From NCBI GenBank assembly GCA_022448645.1, contig JAKVBZ010000069.1, positions 1 through 28,627 of the forward strand: a DNA stretch of 28,627 bases, in the 5' to 3' direction. Shown here in pieces: positions 1 through 7,788 of the stretch. The notes beneath the pieces were generated by a model, which made no database searches, was not told the origin of the DNA, and saw nothing but the letters and a program-made list of their open reading frames with translations. Each line of letters opens with the position of its first letter. The stretch's first letter is position 1. Position numbers and translations under genes: made by a program. The stretch comes from Pirellulaceae bacterium (GTDB lineage: Bacteria > Planctomycetota > Planctomycetia > Pirellulales > Pirellulaceae).

Positions 1-910
1 CGGAGGCCAAGGCAAATTCACTGCCTTCTCCGTGAGTGTCTAAGACATAGTCCATGGTGACCTCGTTTGCAGCATCCAATTTGATGTGACGATATCCGAC
101 GGAGCGACGGCGATCGTTGCCGCAGTGGTTGCACCATTTTTTGAAAAGCTCGATATCTGCAGTCGTAGCTTGGACACGTTCAAACGCGGAGAAGTTTCGT
201 GTCACGAGGGTGGTTTGTGAAGAGAAGACGCTCTCTGAGGCATTAAAAGAAAAGAAACGAGCCTCCACACCCCAAAGCCCGTACTGTAAACCTAACCAGA
301 TTCTAGGTGCAACAAACATGCTTTCATCGATGGTTGCATCGTTTTGATTCACGATGATGGTTTCTAGGGGAGATACTGTTTCGACAAACGTTGTGGAGGC
401 TGCCAGGATCGGAAAGAGGAATGTCGATTCAATTCCAGAATACGGAGCCAGGCCTGGACAGCACGGATTCTTTGTACAGCCATCGCATGGAAATGCGCTA
501 ATCTCTCCTTCGACAAGCTTCTCGTCAATTGACGGATTCTCTTTTGTCAGTAGGGCGAGATTTGTGTTTGGAATGGAGGGCAGTATTTGTTGAGGTTCGC
601 TGAGAGTTTCGACGTACTCAAATTGGGCCGACCGAATCGGTTGCTGTGAGGGTGATACGGCAGAATGATGTGTAACTTGTGGAAGTCGCTCAGTCGGCGA
701 GCTCTGCAACAGGCCATAAGGAGTCGCTGGATAGACCGGCTGATTCATCGACACACTGATGGGCCATTGACCGCTAACTTGTTTGCTAGCAGAGCGAGGT
801 GTGCCGTTTGGAAAGATAGTTTCTGAAAGTGCATTATCAGGAAACTGGAGCCACCCATATATCGTTAGGGTAACGATAATGAGGAAACTTACTACTTGCA
901 ATCGGTTCAT
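1..910 (-). CDS. Probable outer-membrane beta-barrel protein (Lpg1974/MOMP-like), C-terminus beyond left edge
   Basis: An open frame runs without a stop from an ATG at 910 to the window edge, giving 303 codons of an incomplete gene. Residues 7-20 are hydrophobic and look like a signal peptide or membrane anchor. Residues 30-140 are rich in Pro, Ser, Thr and Gln and probably disordered. A Cys-rich patch follows (CDGCTKNPCC, 142-151). From about 153 the sequence takes on a barrel-like alternation: a start resembling GIESTFLFP, then APRIWLGLQYGLWGVEARFF at 201-220, then a strand near 250 and a GYRHIKLD strand near 272. This strand order matches planctomycete pore-forming outer-membrane proteins of the Lpg1974 type. 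That assignment is from memory of the family, not a search. It would sit in the outer membrane. It is divergently oriented to another barrel protein at 1201. A 7-bp inverted repeat lies within its signal-peptide codons. Confidence 0.6.
   Translation of the reverse strand, partial: MNRLQVVSFLIIVTLTIYGWLQFPDNALSETIFPNGTPRSASKQVSGQWPISVSMNQPVYPATPYGLLQSSPTERLPQVTHHSAVSPSQQPIRSAQFEYVETLSEPQQILPSIPNTNLALLTKENPSIDEKLVEGEISAFPCDGCTKNPCCPGLAPYSGIESTFLFPILAASTTFVETVSPLETIIVNQNDATIDESMFVAPRIWLGLQYGLWGVEARFFSFNASESVFSSQTTLVTRNFSAFERVQATTADIELFKKWCNHCGNDRRRSVGYRHIKLDAANEVTMDYVLDTHGEGSEFALAS
861..877. repeat. Perfect 7-bp inverted repeat (ATCGTTA-GGG-TAACGAT)
   Basis: The two 7-base arms are exact inverted copies around a GGG centre. 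It overlaps codons 12-17 of the partial minus-strand barrel gene. A related ATCGTTA followed by a short palindrome occurs again at 1087-1105 in the same divergent intergenic region. It could be an operator or an mRNA hairpin, or chance. Confidence 0.4.
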
Positions 911-1200
911 TTAGAGCACCGGCGTGCAGTGAGACAGCGCGTCACGGATGTAATTTCGGCACAATATGATGAAATACTCAAAGATTATGGTAGTACAGGT
1001 CGATTTTGTTGCAAAGAGTTGTATCGATTAACTAGTTTAGGTCAACTCTTACGAGTTTGCGGGTCGTATTCATTCACTATCGAGTGATCGTTAACCGTTA
1101 CGGTTGTGTCTTTTTTCCTAGTGAGATGCCTGGTTTTGGTGAATCTTGACGACTTTGTCTTTCCTTTGTTGTTTTGTCTTTCCTTGGTTGTACAGCACGC
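911..1200. other. Divergent intergenic region between two outer-membrane protein genes
   Basis: About 290 bases separate the minus-strand ATG at 910 from the plus-strand ATG at 1201, so both promoters should lie here. I see no convincing -35/-10 pair. It contains a weak hairpin (AACCG-TTA-CGGTT, 1093-1105) followed by GTGTC and six T (1111-1116), which resembles a short intrinsic terminator on the plus strand. It also contains a 19-bp tandem duplication at 1153-1190. Base composition is AT-rich compared with the genes around it. Confidence 0.5.
1153..1190 (+). repeat. 19-bp tandem direct repeat upstream of the 1201 gene
   Basis: Positions 1153-1171 (CTTTGTCTTTCCTTTGTTG) and 1172-1190 (TTTTGTCTTTCCTTGGTTG) are adjacent copies differing at two positions. 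They are pyrimidine- and T-rich on the plus strand and end 10 bases before the preferred ATG at 1201, so they would lie in the 5' leader. This may affect translation initiation or be a slippage-born duplication. Confidence 0.6.
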
Positions 1201-2496
1201 ATGCAGGTACGAATAACCAGCATCCTCAATACGCTAATTTTGAGCTTCTGCTTTTTCGGTTCGGCCTCTCTGTTCTCTCAGGAAGTTCAGTGGCGGAGCG
1301 ATTTTCAGCGGACAGTTGAATTGAGTGCGCATCCCGTACAAACGGCTGTTCGGATTTCACGGTTGCCGGCAGTGGAGCATGCTGGAAAACGGTCGCAACG
1401 GTTTCCGCCGGTTAACGAAGATTCGAACCACAATTTCATATTCGAAGATAGTGAGTTTCCCTGGTTGACCGATGAGGGACTCATTCAGGCGCAACTTCTA
1501 GACCCCGAGGAAACGGTAGGAGACGGGGTAGGAGACGGGGTAGGAGACGGGGGAGGAGACGGGGTAGGAGACGGGGTAGGAGAAACGCCAGACCCAGAAG
1601 GTACCACTTTAGGAGACGCTCCCGAAGACACGTCTCAGGTTTTTCTGCGTCGTGACGCTGTTTTGATGTCCCGAGGGAGTTGGGAAGTCGATTGGGGAAT
1701 CGCTTTTGCAATGGCAGAAGACGAAGTTCCTTTGCTGCTTCAAAATGACGCGATGACGACAGTCTCAGAGCTTACGACAGAGAGAAGAGCTTTGATAGCT
1801 CCTTTAGCATTTCGCTACGGCCTGGCAGACCGAATGCAGTTTTTGTGCAACGTTCCCTTAGGTTGGGCCAATTCCCGTGCTATTTTTGGTGGGGCAGATT
1901 TCCACAATAATATTGTTGGTATTGGAGATGTGACGTTGGGCTTGAGTACTCTTGTATACAACGGGACAAAAAACAGGCCGCAGATCATTGTGACTTTTAA
2001 TGCCGTGGCCCCAACCGCAAATCCCAGTTTTCCTACTTTTAGCACGCTGGCTCGCGAAGCGTCATTGGGATCAGGGCACTGGGGGCTGGGTACGAGAACC
2101 ATTTTTGTTCAAAAAGTGGCTCCTATCGTGGTGTTTTATGGTTTTGGATATCAGCAATTGCTGCCAGAAGATTTTGCTGTTGTTGGTAGTCCAGACGAGG
2201 TTTATATCGAGCCTGGCGCGGTCGCAACGTATCAGTTAGGAATTGGTTTTTCTGCCAGCAGTAAGGTAAACCTGAATGCCAGCATTCAAGGGGCTTATAC
2301 AGCGGAAACGCAGAGGGATGGTGTTGGGATTCCTAATTCTTCACAGCAACCTTTAAATCTGCGTTTGTCGACAACAGTCCGTACAGCGGACTATGTGGTT
2401 GAACCTTTTGCGCAATTTTCCGTCACCGGAAGAAGTTCAGCACAGTTTGGCGTTAGTTGGACATATGCGTCCAAGCGACAGCGGCAAGAGCAATAG
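1201..2496 (+). CDS. Secreted beta-barrel protein, phenol-degradation MetA-pathway-like (pfam13557 type)
   Basis: The 431-residue product begins with a clear signal peptide (residues 1-26, likely cleaved before QEVQ). I chose the ATG at 1201 because it opens this signal peptide directly; an upstream TTG at 1174 would add nine residues and has no ribosome site. Residues 106-128 are a Val-Gly-Asp-Gly tandem repeat encoded by a 12-bp DNA repeat. After about residue 155 the protein looks like an outer-membrane barrel: RRDAVLMSRGSWEVDWG, then RYGLADRMQFLCNVPLGW, then VGIGDVTLGLSTLVY, and later alternating strands to the C-terminus. This strand pattern resembles the 'transporter/MetA pathway of phenol degradation' family. 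Role in transport is a family-level guess. It converges with the oxidoreductase gene ending at 2761. Confidence 0.65.
   Translation: MQVRITSILNTLILSFCFFGSASLFSQEVQWRSDFQRTVELSAHPVQTAVRISRLPAVEHAGKRSQRFPPVNEDSNHNFIFEDSEFPWLTDEGLIQAQLLDPEETVGDGVGDGVGDGGGDGVGDGVGETPDPEGTTLGDAPEDTSQVFLRRDAVLMSRGSWEVDWGIAFAMAEDEVPLLLQNDAMTTVSELTTERRALIAPLAFRYGLADRMQFLCNVPLGWANSRAIFGGADFHNNIVGIGDVTLGLSTLVYNGTKNRPQIIVTFNAVAPTANPSFPTFSTLAREASLGSGHWGLGTRTIFVQKVAPIVVFYGFGYQQLLPEDFAVVGSPDEVYIEPGAVATYQLGIGFSASSKVNLNASIQGAYTAETQRDGVGIPNSSQQPLNLRLSTTVRTADYVVEPFAQFSVTGRSSAQFGVSWTYASKRQRQEQ
1516..1583 (+). repeat. In-frame 12-bp minisatellite (GTAGGAGACGGG, about 5.7 copies)
   Basis: The unit GTAGGAGACGGG is repeated five times (1516-1575), with one variant unit (GGA replacing GTA in the fourth copy), followed by a partial copy to 1583. 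Each unit encodes Val-Gly-Asp-Gly, so copy-number change keeps the reading frame. It lies between the N-terminal part and the barrel of the secreted protein and probably forms a flexible acidic linker. Confidence 0.9.
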
Positions 2497-2760
2497 TTCC
2501 TTCGAGTGGCTTCCTGTTGGCGGTGGCAGATGGTAGTGCATCTCTACCACAACCGGAGACTCAAAATATTGCGTCACTCCTGTCAAACCGGTGTGTGCCG
2601 AATGACGAAACGTTTTCTGTCGGCCGGATGTGGACAATCCGCACTCCCGTTCCTGCTCGACGGTGAAACAAAACCGGAATCAATCAATAACAGAGCTGTC
2701 AATTCTTTTCGAATTCTCAATCTGTATCGTGAATCGTTCATCGACCCACGCGCATCGAGT

Positions 2761-3774
2761 TCAACCGCCGAGCTCCACGCGGTTTCCGGTACGGTCACTT
2801 TGTCGTGCCGCCAGAACGACGCGGAGCGCTTGATAGAATTCATCAAGGCTAGATCTGGGCTGAACCAAGCTGGTCACGTCGCGGTAAAACGCCGACAACA
2901 TTTGTTCACCGACAGGACGTTCACTGTCCAGCGACTCCATGTGTCGACCGGCTTCGTCGAACCATATTACGTTGGCCGGCAAATCGACAAAAGCGATACC
3001 TCGTTCACAGCTAACTTGCAACGCTGCGGGAGGGCGAAACGTGATGGCCTCGGGCCATAGGTCGTCGATGTACCGTCCGCAACTGATTTGGGCAATGGTG
3101 TCGTGGGCTGTAGTCTCGTTGTCAGGAAACTCAACACTCAGCATTTCATAATCGGTCGCCACAGCCTCTTTGTTGCTTGGATGTGATAGCCCGACGACAG
3201 AACGAGGGGCGTGCCCCACAATGTAATGGCACCAATCCACTGTGCCTACTAGGTTGCGTAACAGTGGATCGGCCAGCTGCGAATTCCCTGATATGGAAAC
3301 GGAATCACCGGAGAGCCGTTGGTGGCAGAATAGTACCCGTGGTGGACCCAGGTGTGTTGCGATTAACTCTTTGAGTCGGAGCGTTGCCGGCATGAATCGA
3401 TGTGGCAATTCGAGCGTAAACGCGATTCCCGTGGATTCGATGCGGTCGTGAACTCGTTGAGTTTCTTCCACTTCGATAGCTAGTTTACTGGCGCAAAAGA
3501 CGGATTTGCCATAATCGCAGGCAGCTAGTATCGGCAATGAGCCGTACCACTGAGGTGCCAACATGAGTATGGCATCCACATCATCACGTGCCGCCAGAGC
3601 CCGAAATCCGTCGACGCAAGCCGCGTCGAATTCTCGAGCGGCTTCTTTTGCCAGGTGAGCTACTTCTCCGCAGATGGCCCGAACCTCGAAACGGTCCGCC
3701 AGCGCAAGCAGTGCGGGGCGATGTCGTTTTTGCCATTGGTCTCCTAGGCCGACCAAACCAACGCGAAGCTTCAT
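2761..3774 (-). CDS. Gfo/Idh/MocA-like oxidoreductase with degenerate EKP motif
   Basis: The 337-residue product starts with a Rossmann nucleotide-binding motif (VGLVGLGDQW, residues 5-14) and continues with the family's order: AICGE after strand 2, a DDVDAILMLAP strand at 64-74, and GKSVFCASKLA at 90-99. Family members normally carry Glu-Lys-Pro at that last site, with the lysine involved in catalysis. Here the stretch reads Cys-Ala-Ser-Lys-Leu, so the signature is not intact. A DWCHYIVGHAP segment near 180 occupies the place of the usual D-x-x-x-H catalytic region. The likely role is an NAD(P)-dependent sugar or inositol dehydrogenase-like protein in the cytoplasm, possibly with altered or lost catalysis. 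ATG at 3774 lies 2 bases after the stop of the upstream sigma54 activator, so the two are almost certainly co-transcribed. Confidence 0.8.
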   Translation of the reverse strand: MKLRVGLVGLGDQWQKRHRPALLALADRFEVRAICGEVAHLAKEAAREFDAACVDGFRALAARDDVDAILMLAPQWYGSLPILAACDYGKSVFCASKLAIEVEETQRVHDRIESTGIAFTLELPHRFMPATLRLKELIATHLGPPRVLFCHQRLSGDSVSISGNSQLADPLLRNLVGTVDWCHYIVGHAPRSVVGLSHPSNKEAVATDYEMLSVEFPDNETTAHDTIAQISCGRYIDDLWPEAITFRPPAALQVSCERGIAFVDLPANVIWFDEAGRHMESLDSERPVGEQMLSAFYRDVTSLVQPRSSLDEFYQALRVVLAARQSDRTGNRVELGG

Positions 3775-3776
3775 GC

Positions 3777-5807
3777 TTAGTGTCCGCGGCGAGGTGTCTC
3801 GGAATCAAGCTCGTACCGTCGTATCTTACGGTCCAGTGTGGAGCGTTCGATACCCAGGATTTTGGCGGCGCGGCTCTTGTTCCATCCGGTATTGTGCAGT
3901 GTTGCCATGATGTGGCGCCGTTCAATTTCTTCCAATGTCGTGGGTTCGTATCCTGAAATCGATGAAGTGATTTCGGCAGTGTCACCGGCTGTAGCGAGAT
4001 TGCTCAACATCAAATCAGCGACGTCGATTTCCTCTCCGTGTGCCAATACTACAGCGCGTTCCACCACGTTCTTGAGCTCACGAACATTCCCTGGCCAGCG
4101 GTAGTGCTGCAAACGGTCCAGAGCAGCTGTACTGAATCCACAGATTCGACGGCCAGTTTCTACATTGAAGCGGTGCAGGAAATGATGAGCAAGTTCGATG
4201 ACATCGCTGGTTCTTTTTCGTAAGGCTGGCACGCGAATTTCCAGCACATGCAAACGGAAGTACAAATCCCGGCGAAAATTCCCCAGAGACACTTCTTTTT
4301 CCAGGTCCCGGTTGGTGGCTGCGATCACTCGTACGTCGACTTTGATGGCCTCACTACCACCAACTCGTTCGTACGGATGGCCTTCGAGAACACGGAGGAA
4401 CTTGGCCTGGATATTGGGACTCATTTCCCCAATTTCGTCCAACATCAATGTTCCTTGATCGGCCGCCTCGAATTTACCAATCTTGCGTTCTGTAGCTCCC
4501 GTAAACGCGCCGCGTTCGTGACCGAACAATTCGCTTTCCAAGAGTGTTTCGGACAAAGCGGCACAGTTTAAGCAGACAAAGGGACCCTTGCGTCGCGGGC
4601 TGCCGAAGTGGACCGCGCGGGCAACCAGTTCTTTCCCCACACCACTTTCTCCACGAATCAACACCGTGGCTCTACTGGGAGCAGCTCGTTCAATCTCCTG
4701 GTGAATTTTTAGCATGGCCTGGCTGGAGCCGATGATTTCGCTTTCGGCGCCCAGACGTTCACGCAACTGGACGATCTCGTCTTTGGTAAGCGTTAAATTT
4801 TCGGTTAGCTCCTGCTGCCGGTTGAGATTCTTTAAGGCAAGCGCTACGTTGTCGGCAACTGCTAAAGTAAATTCAAGATCATCGGGGTCCGGTATACGTG
4901 TGGAAGATGTTGAGTAGAGGTGAATGAGCCCTTCGACATGCTTCCCCTGTCGGATCGGAGCGCAAATGATACTTGTGGCATGTAACTCGCCTTTGCTATC
5001 TTTGACGCTTAACATGCTGTCGTCTTCGACGTTACGTGCCAATAATGCCTCTCCTTCGCGCAATACCGTTGAGGCTAAGAAGTTAGAAATGCGGTGATAA
5101 CTGGGCTGGTTCGAAGCATGTGAGGCGATCACTTCCAGGTCTTCTCCTTCCGCAACCCCCTCGAAATCTCTGGGTAGCAACAGGATGGCGCCGGCGTCGA
5201 CGCGTGTGCTCTCCATTAATCCGTTTAACGTGAGAGTGGCCACAGAAGGAATATCTATTTGGTTGGCGAGTTCGAAAGAAAAACGACACAATTTGGAGGC
5301 AGCATTTCCCAAACGTGATGTATTGGCGTCATCGTCACCGGAAGGCTCCAGGAATTTTGTTTGGCCTTTGCGGTGTGTGATGGTGGTGGGTTCAAGTCCA
5401 CTGAGCACACTCGATTCGTCCGAGGCCCCCAAGACCGTCTCATCGTCGATCTCGAGTCCAGCGTCTCTCTTTGGTTTAATGACTGGGGTTGAGTCTGTAA
5501 ATGCAGCAGACAAATCATTGACAAAGGCCAGTTGGGCGTGCGCGATGTGAACCACATCTCCTGGTTGCAGAGAAACGTCGCCTTTGACCGAATCTTCACC
5601 CAAGATCGTGCCGTTCCGGCTATCGAGGTCCCGCAAAGTCCAAGTGCCTTGGGTGAGAAAAATCTCCACATGGTGCCGACTACATCGCTCGTCTTTGATC
5701 ACAATCTGATTTGTGGGCGCACGACCAACTGTCACTGTCCGTCCCGGAATCAGCCGGAAGACGTCAGTCCATTTGGATCCTTCGCGAATCACAAGATATG
5801 CAATCAT
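3777..5807 (-). CDS. FHA-GAF sigma54-dependent transcriptional activator (Fis-type HTH)
   Basis: The 676-residue product has four parts. An FHA domain fills residues 1-95 (GR at 28-29, SRHH at 43-46, DLDSRNGT at 60-67) and should read phosphothreonine. A GAF-like sensor spans about 175-330. The AAA+ sigma54-interaction domain (about 355-580) has Walker A GESGVGKE (386-393), GAFTGA (433-438), Walker B LMLDEIGE (454-461) and FRRDLYFRL (511-519), all intact, so it should open sigma54 promoters. A Fis-type helix-turn-helix lies at 632-667. I chose ATG 5807 because the FHA fold begins there; a TTG at 5900 would add 31 residues unlike the family. The FHA domain replaces a response-regulator receiver and suggests input from a Ser/Thr kinase, not from a histidine kinase. 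Its targets are unknown; I found no convincing GG-N10-GC promoter nearby. Confidence 0.92.
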   Translation of the reverse strand: MIAYLVIREGSKWTDVFRLIPGRTVTVGRAPTNQIVIKDERCSRHHVEIFLTQGTWTLRDLDSRNGTILGEDSVKGDVSLQPGDVVHIAHAQLAFVNDLSAAFTDSTPVIKPKRDAGLEIDDETVLGASDESSVLSGLEPTTITHRKGQTKFLEPSGDDDANTSRLGNAASKLCRFSFELANQIDIPSVATLTLNGLMESTRVDAGAILLLPRDFEGVAEGEDLEVIASHASNQPSYHRISNFLASTVLREGEALLARNVEDDSMLSVKDSKGELHATSIICAPIRQGKHVEGLIHLYSTSSTRIPDPDDLEFTLAVADNVALALKNLNRQQELTENLTLTKDEIVQLRERLGAESEIIGSSQAMLKIHQEIERAAPSRATVLIRGESGVGKELVARAVHFGSPRRKGPFVCLNCAALSETLLESELFGHERGAFTGATERKIGKFEAADQGTLMLDEIGEMSPNIQAKFLRVLEGHPYERVGGSEAIKVDVRVIAATNRDLEKEVSLGNFRRDLYFRLHVLEIRVPALRKRTSDVIELAHHFLHRFNVETGRRICGFSTAALDRLQHYRWPGNVRELKNVVERAVVLAHGEEIDVADLMLSNLATAGDTAEITSSISGYEPTTLEEIERRHIMATLHNTGWNKSRAAKILGIERSTLDRKIRRYELDSETPRRGH

Positions 5808-5919
5808 GAGAAATGGTGCCGCTGTGTTCAGTGGAAGCCGAAGGCCGGATGGAATCGTATGCAGCGGAGTGACGCAAAATCGTACACTTGATGTGTTCAA
5901 TTACGCACGGCATGTATTT

Positions 5920-5949
5920 AACATAGTCGCGTGAAGGACTTTACATCAA
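5920..5949 (-). promoter_or_regulatory. Weak sigma70-like promoter candidate for the sigma54 activator operon
   Basis: On the minus strand TTGATG (5944-5949) is followed by 18 bases and TATGTT (5920-5925), each matching four of six consensus positions. It would start transcription about 105 bases ahead of the ATG at 5807 and downstream of it the upstream TTG start would be nearly leaderless. Matches of this quality occur by chance. Confidence 0.25.
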
Positions 5950-6194
5950 CAGGCAAGGTCAAAAAAGAGGCCTCATTTTTGGGTTTTAACTTCCCCACAT
6001 GCAAATCCGACCTCGGTGTGAATATCGTAAAAATTAGAACAATCGTTGTGACCGCTCTTCGTCAATGCGGATGTGCTCCTTGGGAGGAATGTGTTAAATG
6101 TCTTGCTACACACTACTTCTGTGAAGATGCCAGGGATGATGCTTTGTTATTCCTGCCCAAACTCAAAAGACACAGGATAGCTTTGATTGAATTA

Positions 6195-6222
6195 TTTTCT
6201 CGGCAGGATTATGCTGAGAAAA
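6195..6222. repeat. 11-bp inverted repeat with 6-base loop
   Basis: TTTTCTCGGCA pairs with TGCTGAGAAAA across GGATTA, with ten Watson-Crick pairs and one G-T pair. It sits about 195 bases before the DUF1598 start. It could be an operator, a leader hairpin, or the end of an unrecognised transcript. Confidence 0.5.
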
Positions 6223-6416
6223 AGGTAGACTTCTTCTCATAGGAACAGGTTTTTAGACTGTTGGCAGCCAATCCGCTGGCAGTTTTTGAAGGACGGTAGA
6301 TTTTCAGGGCAGTGTTTGTTGGCTTTGAATGTCACGGTTCTTTCGTCGGTCAGTGTCCTAATTGCTATGGACACGTAGAGCTTGCTTTAACGTCGCTCAA
6401 TCAAGGGAGCAGAGGT

Positions 6417-7778
6417 ATGTCGCTACATATGTCGTTCAGGTGTAGATTCGTATTCTTGTTTGTGCTTACGGTCTGTGTCTTCGGTGTTGGCTCACTCGGG
6501 TCAGTCGGTTTTTCTCAACTTTTTATGCAGAGAAACGTTGGTGGTGTGGTCGTTGATCCGGATGGAGTGTTGCAAACTCAACCGCATCAGCTGGATCACC
6601 AATTGCAACAGGATCTTCTGGAAAAACTGCGGCTGGCACCGGACGAATTACAGGACGATACGGAGCTGAGAAAAGTTTCGTTACGGGGAATGCAAGATGC
6701 AATCAAGTCGGCAATAGCCAGTGGCGAATCGATTCCTCAGGAGGTCCAGTTCTTAGCAGGCCTGCACCACATTCAATATGTCCTCGTTTATCCTGAGGAA
6801 GCTGACATAGTGTTAGCCGGTCCTGGAGGAGGTTGGTCCATGGACGAAGCAGGCCGAGTCGTGGGCAGTCATGGAAAGCCCGTATTGCAATTGGACGATT
6901 TTCTGATTGCGATGCGGACGGTGTTTGGTACCAGCGATGAAATGATCAGTTGCTCCATCAATCCTACTAAGGAGGGATTGCAGCGATATCAAAGTCTTCT
7001 TACCAAACAAGCTCGATTCCAACCGAGTGTTTTGCCAGCTATCGAACGAGCGTTAGGCCCACAGGTTATTTCTGTTACGGGTGTGCCAGGATCTAGTCAT
7101 TTTGCCCATGTATTGGTGGCCGCGGATTATCGAATGAAACGAATTGCCATGGGGTTGGATCCGTCTCCGCTCAAACGATTGCCCAGCTATATGGAAATGA
7201 TTCCCTCAGCCAGAGCGGTGAAAAATGCGATGCCACGTTGGTGGTTGGCCTGCAATTACGAATCGTTAGCGCGCAGCGAAGATGGTTTGGCGTGGGAGGT
7301 TCGTGGTTCTGGCGTCAAGTGCTTGGCCGAGAGCGCATTTCTGGAGGATGGGGGTGAAGCTGGAGGTAAACGGAGAGGCGTGCCGGCCATTGGTCAGTGG
7401 GCCGACCGCATGACTGCCCAATACGTGTCACTTTCGGAGCGTGAACCCATTTTTGCAGAGCTTCAGCAATTGATGGATTTTTGTGTTGTGGCAGCCCTCA
7501 TTCGTGAAAAGGGATTGCACGTGCAAGCCCAATGCGATGTATCGGTGCTCACCAATGAATCGAGTGGCGTAACGACCTACGTCGGCAATGTGCCCCGACG
7601 CGTTCCTTCCCAGGCAAGTGTTGTGAAGCGAGGTCGAAACTACATCATTTCTGCATCAGGTGGTGTCGAAATTGACGCTTGGTCGGTTGTGCAGCAAACA
7701 GAGCTCAACGGCAGCGTAGCAGCCGTCCGTAAAGACTCAGCCGCACCAGCGAAAGGAAGTACCTGGTGGTGGGACTGA
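6417..7778 (+). CDS. Secreted DUF1598 domain protein
   Basis: The 453-residue product begins with a strong signal peptide (hydrophobic core FVFLFVLTVCVFGVG, cleavage probably after about residue 32). I chose ATG 6417, preceded by AGAGG, because the signal peptide opens there; a GTG at 6312 would add 35 unlikely residues. The body matches what I know of DUF1598: LRKVSLRGMQDAIKSAIASG, then FLAGLHHIQYVLVYPE, then DIVLAGPGGGWSMDEAGRVVG, LQLDDFLIAMR, and CSINPTKEGLQRYQ, with VTGVPGSSHFAHVLVAADYRMKR further on. The family is found mainly in Planctomycetes and its function is unknown. The protein is expected in the periplasm or envelope. Its stop is 10 bases from the convergent end of secDF, leaving no room for a separate terminator. 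Confidence 0.88.
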   Translation: MSLHMSFRCRFVFLFVLTVCVFGVGSLGSVGFSQLFMQRNVGGVVVDPDGVLQTQPHQLDHQLQQDLLEKLRLAPDELQDDTELRKVSLRGMQDAIKSAIASGESIPQEVQFLAGLHHIQYVLVYPEEADIVLAGPGGGWSMDEAGRVVGSHGKPVLQLDDFLIAMRTVFGTSDEMISCSINPTKEGLQRYQSLLTKQARFQPSVLPAIERALGPQVISVTGVPGSSHFAHVLVAADYRMKRIAMGLDPSPLKRLPSYMEMIPSARAVKNAMPRWWLACNYESLARSEDGLAWEVRGSGVKCLAESAFLEDGGEAGGKRRGVPAIGQWADRMTAQYVSLSEREPIFAELQQLMDFCVVAALIREKGLHVQAQCDVSVLTNESSGVTTYVGNVPRRVPSQASVVKRGRNYIISASGGVEIDAWSVVQQTELNGSVAAVRKDSAAPAKGSTWWWD

Positions 7779-7788
7779 CCGATTCGAT

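Larger units (their letters stand above)
5808..6416. other. Divergent intergenic region, AT-rich, with an 11-bp inverted repeat
   Basis: About 609 bases lie between the sigma54 activator (minus) and the DUF1598 gene (plus). An imperfect hairpin is present: left arm 6195-6205 (TTTTCTCGGCA), loop 6206-6211, right arm 6212-6222 (TGCTGAGAAAA), with one G-T pair. There is no U-run after it on either strand, so it is not a typical terminator. A small palindrome TTGGCAGCCAA lies at 6261-6271. A 103-codon GTG frame (5931-6242) has no ribosome site and no recognisable family, and I do not call it a gene. Confidence 0.5.

Noticed and set aside
1093..1116. Intrinsic terminator (5-bp stem followed by six T)
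   Set aside because: Stem is only 5 bp, the T-run starts 5 bases after it, and no gene on the plus strand ends just upstream.
5931..6242. 103-codon plus-strand frame starting at GTG in the intergenic region
   Set aside because: No ribosome site, no recognised family, unusual composition, and a strong inverted repeat inside it; more likely chance.
6417..6500. Sigma54 (-24/-12) promoter near the divergent DUF1598 gene as a target of the adjacent activator
   Set aside because: TGGCA-like hexamers occur at about 6262 and 6276, but no TTGC partner is found at the required spacing.
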